From the NCBI RefSeq assembly GCF_914767665.1, contig NC_059502.1, positions 43,821,812 to 43,885,811 of the forward strand: 64,000 bases of DNA. The letters are read 5' to 3'. The DNA is from Harmonia axyridis (Eukaryota > Arthropoda > Insecta > Coleoptera > Coccinellidae). Positions 1 through 9,658 of this stretch are shown here, in pieces. The notes beneath the pieces are model-generated. The model saw nothing but the letters and a program-made list of their open reading frames with translations. It was not told the DNA's origin and ran no database searches. The stretch's first letter is position 1. The number at the start of each line of letters is the position of its first letter. The translations under genes were made by a program, and so were the position numbers.

Positions 1-1665
1 GACTGTACTTATTCCCTTCTTTCTGTTTAATGAACAATTATCCAAGTAAGCCGTTCCACATTGTTCATTTTCTTGGACTTGGATGTCACGCAGGTAGCTG
101 TAATTTCCCACGTGGTAAGGTCAATCGCTGCTGTAACCACAAATGCACGACTGACTTCTGTTGTTGATTTCATTCGTTTGTTATTCTCTTCAATGTTTCT
201 CATTCTAACACTTTTCATCGTATTGCACAGAGACGAAAGCTTGACACGCGTGTCTAAGGATACGACTTTGGTATAAGGGACTGTTCTTATTCAATTCTTT
301 TTGTTTAATGAACAATTATCCAAGTAAGCCGTTCCACATTGTTGATTTTCTTGGACTCGGATGTCACGCAGGTAGCTATAATCTCCCACGTGGTAAGGTC
401 AATTGCTGCTGTAACCACAAATGCACGCAGACTTCTGTTGTTGATTTCATTCGTTTGTTATTTTCTTCAATGTTTCTCATTCTAACACTTTTCATCGTAA
501 TGCACAGGGACGAAAGCTTGACACACGTGTCTATGGAAACCACATTGGTATAAGGGACTGTTCTTACTTCATTCTTTCTGTATAATGATCAATTATCCAA
601 GTAAGCCATTCCACATTGTTGATTTTCTTGGACTCGGATGTCACGCAGGTAGCTATAATCTCCCACGTGGTAAGGTCAATTGCTGCTGTAATCACAAATG
701 CACGACTGACTTCTGTTGTTGATTTGATTTGTTTGTTATTTCCTTCAATGTTTCTCATTCTAACACTTCTCATCGTATTGCACAGGGACGAAAGCTTGAC
801 ACACGTGTCTATGGAAACCACATTGGTATAAGGGACTGTTCTTATTCCCTTCTTTCTGTATAATGATCAATTATCCAAGTAAGCCATTCCACATTGTTGA
901 TTTTCTTGGACTCGGATGACACGCAGGTAGCTATTATCTTTTACGTGGTAAGGTCAATTGCTGCTGTAACCACAAATGCACGACTGACTTCTGTTGTTGA
1001 TTTCATTTGTTTGTTATTTCCTTCTATGTTTCTCATTCTTACACTTTTCATCGTATTGCACAGGGACGAAAGCTTGACACGCGTGTCTAAGGAAACCACT
1101 TTGGTATAAGGGACTGTTCTCATTCCCTTCGTTTTGTTCAATCAACAATTCTCCAAGTAAGCCATTCCACATTGTTGATTTTCTTGGACTCGAATGTCAC
1201 GCAGGTAGCTTTAATCTCCCACGTGGTAAGGTCAATTGCTGCTGTAACCACAAATGCACGACTGACTTCTGTTGTTGATTTCATTCGTTTGTTATTTTCT
1301 TCAATGTTTCTCATTCTAACACTTTTCATCGTATTGCACAGAGACGAAAGCTTGACACGCGTGTCTAAGGAAACCACTTTGGTATAAGGGACTGTTCTTA
1401 TTCCCTTCTTTCTGTATAATGATCAATTATCCAAGTGAGCCATTCCACATTGTTGATTTTCTTGGACTCGGATGACACGCAGGTATCTATTATCTTTTAC
1501 GTGGTAAGGTCAATTGCTGCTGTAACCACAAATGCACGACTGACTTCTGTTGTTGATTTCATTTGTTTGTTATTTCCCCTTATGTTTCTCATTCTAACAT
1601 TTTTCATCGTATTGGACAGGGACGAAAGCTTGACACACGTGTCTGAGGAAACCACTTTGGTATAA
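1..1665 (+). repeat. Satellite A higher-order unit, 6 monomers
   Basis: Six monomers. The first begins with the diagnostic GACTGTACTTATT variant (A in place of the usual T) and the last ends just before the next such variant at 1666. The window starts two bases into the first monomer. One monomer near 430 lacks one base. It is one monomer shorter than the standard 7-monomer unit. Confidence 0.8.
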
Positions 1666-1774
1666 GGGACTGTACTTATTCCCTTCTTTCTGTTTAATGA
1701 ACAATTATCCAAGTAAGCCGTTCCACATTGTTCATTTTCTTGGACTCGGATGTCACGCAGGTAGCTGTAATCTC

Positions 1775-1782
1775 CCACGTGG
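1775..1782. promoter_or_regulatory. CACGTG palindrome 1 of satellite A monomer (example)
   Basis: CCACGTGG is an 8-bp perfect palindrome with an E-box core, of the type bound by basic helix-loop-helix factors. It occurs at the same place in nearly every satellite A monomer; exceptions include the TTTACGTGG and GTAACGTGG variants. Any binding is an inference. Confidence 0.4.
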
Positions 1783-1909
1783 TAAGGTCAATCGCTGCTG
1801 TAACCACAAATGCACGACTGACTTCTGTTGTTGATTTCATTCGTTTGTTATTCTCTTCAATGTTTCTCATTCTAACACTTTTCATCGTATTGCACAGAGA
1901 CGAAAGCTT

Positions 1910-1921
1910 GACACGCGTGTC
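1910..1921. promoter_or_regulatory. CACG(C/T)GTG palindrome 2 of satellite A monomer (example)
   Basis: GACACGCGTGTC is a 12-bp perfect palindrome. In other monomers it is GACACACGTGTC, which contains the 8-bp palindrome ACACGTGT. Its centre lies 137 bp after palindrome 1 and 141 bp before the next palindrome 1, so the two are spaced at almost exactly half the 278-bp period. Confidence 0.4.
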
Positions 1922-3611
1922 TAAGGAAACCACTTTGGTATAAGGGACTGTTCTTATTCCCTTCTTTTTGTTTAATGAACAATTATCCAAATAAGCCATT
2001 CCACATTGTTGATTTTCTTGGACTCGGATGTCACGCAGGTAGCTATAATCTCCCACGTGGTAAGGTCAATTGCTGCTGTAACCACAAATGCACGACTGAC
2101 TTCTGTTGTTGATTTCATTCGTTTGTTATTTTCTTCAATGTTTCTCATTCTAACACTTTTCATCGTATTGCACAGGGACGAAAGCTTGACACACGTGTCT
2201 AAGGAAACCACTTTGGTATAAGGAACTGTTCTTACTTCATTCTTTCTGTATAATGATCAATTATCCAAGTAAGCCATTCCACATTGTTGATTTTCTTGGA
2301 CTCGGATGTCACGCAGGTAGCTATAATCTCCCACGTGGTAAGGTCAATTGCTGCTTTAACCACAAATGCACGACTGACTTCTAATGTTGATTTCATTTGT
2401 TTGTTATTTCCTCCAATGTTTCTCATTCTAACACTTTTCATCGTATTGCACAGGGACGAAAGCTTGACACACGTGTCTATGGAAACCACATCGGTATAAG
2501 GGACTGTTCTTATTCCCTTCTTTCTGTAGGATGATCAATTATCCAAGTAAGCCATTCCCCATTGTTGATTTTCTTGGACTCGGATGACACGCAGGTAGCT
2601 ATAATCTGTAACGTGGTGAGGTCAATTGCTGCTGTAACCACAAATGCACGACTGACTTCTGTTGTTGATTTCATTTGTTTGTTATTTCCTTCAATGTTTC
2701 TCATTCTAACACTTTTCATCGTATTGCACAGGGACGAAAGCTTGACACACGTGTCTAAGGATACGACTTTGGTATAAGGGACTGTTCTTATTCCCTTCTT
2801 TCTGTATAATGATCAATTATCCAAGTGAGCCATTCCACATTGTTGATTTTCTTGGACTCGGATGACACGCAGGTAGCTATTATCTTTTACGTGGTAAGGT
2901 CAATTGCTGCTGTAATCACAAATGCACGACTGACTTCTGTTGTTGATTTGATTTGTTTGTTATTTCCTTCAATGTTTCTCATTCTAACACTTCTCATCGT
3001 ATTCCACAGGGACGAAAGCTTGACACACGTGTCTATGGAAACCACATTGGTATAAGGGACTGTTCTTATTCCCTTCTTTCTGTATAATGATCAATTATCC
3101 AAGTAAGCCATTCCACATTGTTGATTTTCTTGGACTCGGATGTCACGCAGGTAGCTATAATCTCCCACGTGGTAAGGTCAATTGCTGCTGTAACCACAAA
3201 TGCACGACTGACTTCTAATGTTGATTTCATTTGTTTGTTATTTCCTTCAATGTTTCTCATTCTTACACTTTTCGTCGTATTGCACAGGGACGAAAGCTTG
3301 ACACGCGTGTCTAAGGAAACCACATTGGTATAAGGGACTGTTCTTATTCCCTTCTTTCTGTATAATGATCAATTATCCAAGTGAGCCATTCCACATTGTT
3401 GATTTTCTTGGACTCGGATGACACGCAGGTAGCTATCATCTTTTACGTGGTAAGGTCAATTGCTGCTGTAACCACAAATGCACGACTGACATCTGTTGTT
3501 GATTTCATTTGTTTGTGTTTTCCCCTTATGTTTCTCATTCTAACATTTTTCATCGTATTGCACAGGGACGAAAGCTTGACACACGTGTCTGAGGAAACCA
3601 CTTTGGTATAA

Positions 3612-5557
3612 GGGACTGTACTTATTCCCTTCTTTTTGTTTAATGAACAATTATCCAAGTAAGCCGTTCCACATTGTTCATTTTCTTGGACTCGGATGTC
3701 ACGCAGGTAGCTGTAATCTCCCACGTGGTAAGGTCAATCGCTGCTGTAACCACAAATGCACGACTGACTTCTGTTGTTGATTTCATTCGTTTGTTATTTT
3801 CTTCAATGTTTCTCATTCTAACACTTTTCATCGTATTGCACAGAGACGAAAGCTTGACACGCGTGTCTAAGGAAACCACTTTGGTATAAGGGACTGTTCT
3901 TATTCCCTTCTTTTTGTTTAATGAACAATTATCCAAGTAAGCCGTTCCACATTGTTCATTTTCTTGGACTCGGATGTCACGCAGGTAGCTGTAATCTCCC
4001 ACGTGGTAAGGTCAATCGCTGCTGTAACCACAAATGCACGACTGACTTCTGTTGTTGATTTCATTCGTTTGTTATTTTCTTCAATGTTTCTCATTCTAAC
4101 ACTTTTCATCGTATTGCACAGGGACGAAAGCTTGACACACGTGTCTAAGGAAACCACTTTGGTATAAGGAACTGTCCTTACTTCATTCTTTCTGTATAAT
4201 GATCAATTATCCAAGTAAGCCATTCCACATTGTTGATTTTCTTGGACTCGGATGTCACGCAGGTAGCTATAATCTCCCACGTGGTAAGGTCAATTGCTGC
4301 TTTAACCACAAATGCACGACTGACTTCTAATGTTGATTTCATTTGTTTGTTATTTCCTTCAATGTTTCTCATTCTAACACTTTTCATCGTATTGCACAGG
4401 GACGAAAGCTTGACACACGTGTCTATGGAAACCACATCGGTATAAGGGACTGTTCTTATTCCCTTCTTTCTGTATGATGATCAATTATCCAAGTAAGCCA
4501 TTCCACATTGTTGATTTTCTTGGACTCGGATGACACGCAGGTAGCTATAATCTGTAACGTGGTGAGGTCAATTGCTGCTGTAACCACAAATGCACGACTG
4601 ACTTCTGTTGTTGATTTCATTTGTTTGTTATTTCCTTCAATGTTTCTCATTCTAACACTTTTCATCGTATTGCACAGGGACGAAAGCTTGACACACGTGT
4701 CTAAGGATACGACTTTGGTATAAGGGACTGTTCTTATTCAATTCTTTTTGTTTAATGAACAATTATCCAAGTAAGCCGTTCCACATTGTTGATTTTCTTG
4801 GACTCGGATGTCACGCAGGTAGCTATAATCTCCCACGTGGTAAGGTCAATTGCTGCTGTAACCACAAATGCACGACGGACTTCTGTTGTTGATTTCATTC
4901 GTTTGTTATTTTCTTCAATGTTTCTCATTCTAACACTTTTCATCGTAATGCACAGGGACGAAAGCTTGACACACGTGTCTATGGAAACCACATTGGTATA
5001 AGGGACTGTTCTTACTTCATTCTTTCTGTATAATGATCAATTATCCAAGTAAGCCATTCCACATTGTTGATTTTCTTGGACTCGGATGTCACGCAGGTAG
5101 CTATAATCTCCCACGTGGTAAGGTCAATTGCTGCTGTAATCACAAATGCACGACTGACTTCTGTTGTTGATTTGATTTGTTTGTTATTTCCTTCAATGTT
5201 TCTCATTCTAACACTTCTCATCGTATTGCACAGGGACGAAAGCTTGACACACGTGTCTATGGAAACCACATTGGTATAAGGGACTGTTCTCATTCCCTTC
5301 TTTCTGTATAATGATCAATTATCCAAGTAAGCCATTCCACATTGTTGATTTTCTTGGACTCGGATGACACGCAGGTAGCTATTATCTTTTACGTGGTAAG
5401 GTCAATTGCTGCTGTAACCACAAATGCACGACTGACATCTGTTGTTGATTTCATTTGTTTGTTATTTCCCCTTATGTTTCTCATTCTAACATTTTTCATC
5501 GTATTGCACAGGGACGAAAGCTTGACACACGTGTCTGAGGAAACCACTTTGGTATAA
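3612..5557 (+). repeat. Satellite A higher-order unit, 7 monomers (1,946 bp)
   Basis: Second full 7-monomer unit, in the same order as 1666-3611. The second monomer repeats the GTTCATTTTC variant of the first, which suggests conversion between neighbours. The fifth and sixth monomers are of the kind seen at 278-834 rather than those at 2778-3333, so mixed haplotypes of the unit exist in one array. Confidence 0.85.
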
Positions 5558-6947
5558 GGGACTGTACTTATTCCCTTCTTTTTGTTTAATGAACAATTAT
5601 CCAAGTAAGCCGTTCCACATTGTTCATTTTCTTGGACTCGGATGTCACGCAGGTAGCTGTAATCTCCCACGTGGTAAGGTCAATCGCTGCTGTAACCACA
5701 AATGCACGACTGACTTCTGTTGTTGATTTCATTCGTTTGTTATTTTCTTCAATGTTTCTCATTCTAACACTTTTCATCGTATTGCACAGAGACGAAAGCT
5801 TGACACGCGTGTCTAAGGAAACCACTTTGGTATAAGGGACTGTTCTTATTCCCTTCTTTTTGTTTAATGAACAATTATCCAAATAAGCCATTCCACATTG
5901 TTGATTTTCTTGGACTCGGATGTCACGCAGGTAGCTATAATCTCCCACGTGGTAGGGTCAATTGCTGCTGTAACCACAAATGCACGACTGACTTCTGTTG
6001 TTGATTTCATTCGTTTGTTATTTTCTTCAATGTTTCTCATTCTCACACTTTTCGTCGTATTGCACAGGGACGAAAGCTTGACACGCGTGTCTAAGGAAAC
6101 CACATTGGTATAAGGGACTGTTCTTATTCCCTTCTTTCTGTATAATGATCAATTATCCAAGTGAGCCATTCCACATTGTTGATTTTCTTGGACTCGGATG
6201 ACACGCAGGTAGCTATTATCTTTTACGTGGTAAGGTCAATTGCTGCTGTAATCACAAATGCACGACTGACTTCTGTTGTTGATTTGATTTGTTTGTTATT
6301 TCCTTCAATGTTTCTCATTCTAACACTTCTCATCGTATTGCACAGGGACGAAAGCTTGACACACGTGTCTATGGAAACCACATTGGTATAAGGGACTGTT
6401 CTTATTCCCTTCTTTCTGTATAATGATCAATTATCCAAGTAAGCCATTCCACATTGTTGATTTTCTTGGACTCGGATGTCACGCAGGTAGCTATAATCTC
6501 CCACGTGGTAAGGTCAATTGCTGCTGTAACCACAAATGCACGACTGACTTCTGATGTTGATTTCATTTGTTTGTTATTTCCTTCAATGTTTCTCATTCTT
6601 ACACCTTTCGTCGTATTGCACAGGGACGAAAGCTTGACACGCGTGTCTAAGGAAACCACATTGGTATAAGGGACTGTTCTTATTCCCTTCTTTCTGTATA
6701 ATGATCAATTATCCAAGTGAGCCATTCCACATTGTTGATTTTCTTGGACTCGGATGACACGCAGGTAGCTATCATCTTTTACGTGGTAAGGTCAATTGCT
6801 GCTGTAACCACAAATGCACGACTGACATCTGTTGTTGATTTCATTTGTTTGTTATTTCCCCTTATGTTTCTCATTCTAACATTTTTCATCGTATTGCACA
6901 GGGACGAAAGCTTGACACACGTGTCTGAGGAAACCACTTTGGTATAA
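5558..6947 (+). repeat. Satellite A higher-order unit, 5 monomers (1,390 bp)
   Basis: A shortened unit, exactly 5 x 278 bp. The third and fourth monomer types of the standard unit (TTTAACC/TCGGTATAAG and GTAACGTGGTGAGG) are missing, and the order goes from the second type directly to the fifth. An in-register unequal exchange or deletion of two monomers explains this. Confidence 0.85.
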
Positions 6948-8891
6948 GGGACTGTACTTATTCCCTTCTTTTTGTTTAATGAACAATTATCCAAGTAAGC
7001 CGTTCCACATTGTTCATTTTCTTGGACTCGGATGTCACGCAGGTAGCTGTAATCTCCCACGTGGTAAGGTCAATCGCTGCTGTAACCACAAATGCACGAC
7101 TGACTTCTGTTGTTGATTTCATTCGTTTGTTATTTTCTTCAATGTTTCTCATTCTAACACTTTTCATCGTATTGCACAGAGACGAAAGCTTGACACGCGT
7201 GTCTAAGGAAACCACTTTGGTATAAGGGACTGTTCTTATTCCCTTCTTTTTGTTTAATGAACAATTATCCAAATAAGCCATTCCACATTGTTGATTTTCT
7301 TGGACTCGGATGTCACGCAGGTAGCTATAATCTCCCACGTGGTAAGGTCAATTGCTGCTGTAACCACAAATGCACGACTGACTTCTGTTGTTGATTTCAT
7401 TCGTTTGTTATTTTCTTCAATGTTTCTCATTCTAACACTTTTCATCGTATTGCACAGGGACGAAAGCTTGACACACGTGTCTAAGGAAACCACTTTGGTA
7501 TAAGGAACTGTCCTTACTTCATTCTTTCTGTATAATGATCAATTATCCAAGTAAGCCATTCCACATTGTTGATTTTCTTGGACTCGGATGTCACGCAGGT
7601 AGCTATAATCTCCCACGTGGTAAGGTCAATTGCTGCTTTAACCACAAATGCACGACTGACTTCTAATGTTGATTTCATTTGTTTGTTATTTCCTTCAATG
7701 TTTCTCATTCTAACACTTTTCATCGTATTGCACAGGGACGAAAGCTTGACACACGTGTCTATGGAAACCACATCGGTATAAGGGACTGTTCTTATTCCCT
7801 TCTTTCTGTATGATGATCAATTATCCAAGTAAGCCATTCCACATTGTTGATTTTCTTGGACTCGGATGACACGCAGGTAGCTATAATCTGTAACGTGGTG
7901 AGGTCAATTGCTGCTGTAACCACAAATGCACGACTGACTTCTGTTGTTGATTTCATTTGTTTGTTATTTCCTTCAATGTTTCTCATTCTAACACTTTTCA
8001 TCGTATTGCACAGGGACGAAAGCTTGACACACGTGTCTAAGGATACGACTTTGGTATAAGGGACTGTTCTTATTCAATTCTTTTTGTTTAATGAACAATT
8101 ATCCAAGTAAGCCGTTCCACATTGTTGATTTTCTTGGACTCGGATGTCACGCAGGTAGCTATAATCTCCCACGTGGTGGTCAATTGCTGCTGTAACCACA
8201 AATGCACGACGGACTTCTGTTGTTGATTTCATTCGTTTGTTATTTTCTTCAATGTTTCTCATTCTAACACTTTTCATCGTAATGCACAGGGACGAAAGCT
8301 TGACACACGTGTCTATGGAAACCACATTGGTATAAGGGACTGTTCTTACTTCATTCTTTCTGTATAATGATCAATTATCCAAGTAAGCCATTCCACATTG
8401 TTGATTTTCTTGGACTCGGATGTCACGCAGGTAGCTATAATCTCCCACGTGGTAAGGTCAATTGCTGCTGTAATCACAAATGCACGACTGACTTCTGTTG
8501 TTGATTTGATTTGTTTGTTATTTCCTTCAATGTTTCTCATTCTAACACTTCTCATCGTATTGCACAGGGACGAAAGCTTGACACACGTGTCTATGGAAAC
8601 CACATTGGTATAAGGGACTGTTCTCATTCCCTTCTTTCTGTATAATGATCAATTATCCAAGTGAGCCATTCCACATTGTTGATTTTCTTGGACTCGGATG
8701 ACACGCAGGTAGCTATCATCTTTTACGTGGTAAGGTCAATTGCTGCTGTAACCACAAATGCACGACTGACATCTGTTGTTGATTTCATTTGTTTGTTATT
8801 TCCTTCAATGTTTCTCATTCTAACACTTCTCATCGTATTGCACAGGGACGAAAGCTTGACACACGTGTCTATGGAAACCACATTGGTATAA
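6948..8891 (+). repeat. Satellite A higher-order unit, 7 monomers (1,944 bp)
   Basis: A full 7-monomer unit with the standard order of diagnostic variants. It is 2 bp short because of a deletion at about 8178 (CACGTGGTGGTC instead of CACGTGGTAAGGTC). Confidence 0.85.
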
Positions 8892-9025
8892 GGGACTGTT
8901 CTTATTCCCTTCTTTCTGTATAATGATCAATTATCCAAGTAAGCCATTCCACATTGTTGATTTTCTTGGACTCGGATGTCACGCAGGTAGCTATAATCTC
9001 CCACGTGGTAAGGTCAATTGCTGCT
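8892..9025 (+). repeat. Satellite A truncated last monomer
   Basis: The last monomer follows the consensus for about 134 bases and stops in GGTCAATTGCTGCT. From 9025 on the sequence is satellite B. No unique spacer lies between the two families. Confidence 0.9.
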
Positions 9026-9272
9026 AGAAAAAGAGGTATATTATCACCAAGAAGGAACTTTTAATTTTTTACAATTTTTCAAGGTCCGGGGTAAGGAAAA
9101 TTCGAGAAAATTCAATCTCTCTACAAAAATCGTTATATCTCCTAAACTATTCGTCGCAGACCCCTCAAATAAAAACTTTCGTGATCTACGTGAACAGATC
9201 AATAGAAAAAGAGGTATTTTATTACCAAGAAAGATCTTTTGATTTTTTACAATTTTTCAAGGTCCGGGGTAA

Positions 9273-9307
9273 GGAAAATTCGAGAAAATTCAATCTCTCT
9301 ATAAAAA
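9273..9307 (+). promoter_or_regulatory. Heat shock element + CTCTCT + TATA cluster in satellite B (representative copy)
   Basis: Positions 9273-9292 are four contiguous perfect pentamers in the order nGAAn, nTTCn, nGAAn, nTTCn, which is the consensus binding site of the heat shock factor trimer. CTCTCT follows at 9295-9300, a GAGA-factor type site, overlapping TATAAAAA at 9300-9307. Most short units carry the same pentamer set (for example 9095-9114). In about half of the units the TATA is TACAAAAA instead. The motifs are seen directly. Binding by HSF or GAGA factor and promoter activity are inferred. Confidence 0.5.
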
Positions 9308-9469
9308 TCGTTATATCTCCTAAACTATTCGTCGCAGATTGCTCAAATGAAAACTTTCGTGATCTACATGACCAGATCAATAGAAAAAGAGGTATATTAT
9401 TACCAAGAAGGAACTTTCAATTTTTTACAATTTTTTAAGGTCCGGGGTAAGAAAAATTCGAGAAAATTC

Positions 9470-9621
9470 GAGAAAATTTTTCGACTCAAATATTGTCAGG
9501 CGAGAGTGGGATTCGAATAACCATGAACTGCCAATACCAACTCTGCTCACCGATTTTCCGTAGTCCCCATAGTTTAGGAGAAATTTGAAGTCGAAATTTT
9601 TGGAAAAAACCGTAAAAATTC
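9470..9621. repeat. 152-bp insert that makes a long (330-bp) satellite B unit, first copy
   Basis: Compared with a short unit, 152 bp are added between the pentamer run and CAATCTCTCT. The insert is bounded by AAAATTC on both sides, like a 7-bp target-site duplication, although AAAATTC is also part of the local 10-bp repeat. About 60 forward copies start with TCGACTC, or a close variant, at roughly 9481, 10167, 11210, 11540, 12956, 13642, 14515, 15753, 17516, 18202, 19073, 20311, 20997, 21879 and 22565. They continue at similar density to 56850 and 58081. Two whole copies and one truncated copy lie inverted in 58343-59497. No coding capacity is seen. Confidence 0.85.
9499..9551 (-). other. 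tRNA-like stretch inside the 152-bp insert (representative copy)
   Basis: Read on the minus strand, GAGCAGAGTTGG matches the Pol III A-box consensus TRGCNNAGYNGG at 11 of 12 positions, and AGTTGGTA is a canonical D-loop. The T-loop TTCGAATCC follows, so ATTCGAATC matches the B box GWTCRANNC at 8 of 9. The two boxes are about 17 nt apart instead of about 32, which leaves no room for an anticodon arm. The ends GGTGAG and CTCGCC can pair over 6 bp with one G-U. Some copies have GGTAAG, which weakens this. A run of T follows within about 40 nt. It is not a functional tRNA gene but looks like a tRNA-derived remnant. Confidence 0.4.
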
Positions 9622-9658
9622 AATCTCTCTATAAAAATCGTTACATCTCCTAAACTAT
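9569..9658. repeat. 13-bp inverted repeat spanning insert and host unit
   Basis: ATAGTTTAGGAGA at 9569-9581, inside the insert, is the exact reverse complement of TCTCCTAAACTAT at 9646-9658 in the host unit, with a 64-nt loop. The pair recurs in long units where the insert arm reads TAGTTTAGGAGA. It is broken in copies reading AGTTCAGGAGGAA. Confidence 0.7.

Larger units (their letters stand above)
1666..3611 (+). repeat. Satellite A higher-order unit, 7 monomers (1,946 bp)
   Basis: This is the standard higher-order unit. The first monomer carries GGGACTGTAC and a GTTCATTTTC variant, and the second an AAATAAGCC variant. The third has GCTGCTTTAACC and TCGGTATAAG, and the fourth GTAACGTGGTGAGG. 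The last has CCCCTTATG and GTCTGAGGAAACC. The same order of diagnostic variants recurs 1,946 bp later. Confidence 0.88.
1..9025 (+). repeat. Satellite A tandem array, left block (278-bp monomer)
   Basis: About 32 head-to-tail copies of a 278-bp monomer; I place the monomer start at GGGACTGT. The spacing is 278 bp throughout, apart from a 1-bp deletion near 430 and a 2-bp deletion near 8178. Each monomer has one AAGCTT site, so a HindIII digest should give a 278-bp ladder. Copies differ by scattered substitutions that recur in a fixed order, giving a higher-order structure. Short open frames occur on both strands, but 278 is not divisible by 3 and no frame runs across monomers, so I read the array as non-coding satellite. 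The left end lies beyond the window. Confidence 0.97.

Noticed and set aside
1..9025. Repeated 71-codon + strand frames (with a hydrophobic stretch) and 69-120-codon minus strand frames in satellite A
   Set aside because: They recur only because monomers are nearly identical. The 278-bp period is not a multiple of 3, frames end within each monomer, opposite strands are open over the same bases, and no known protein is recognised.
9499..9551. A genuine tRNA gene
   Set aside because: There is no anticodon arm, the D and T stems are mostly unpaired, and the copies vary with the satellite.
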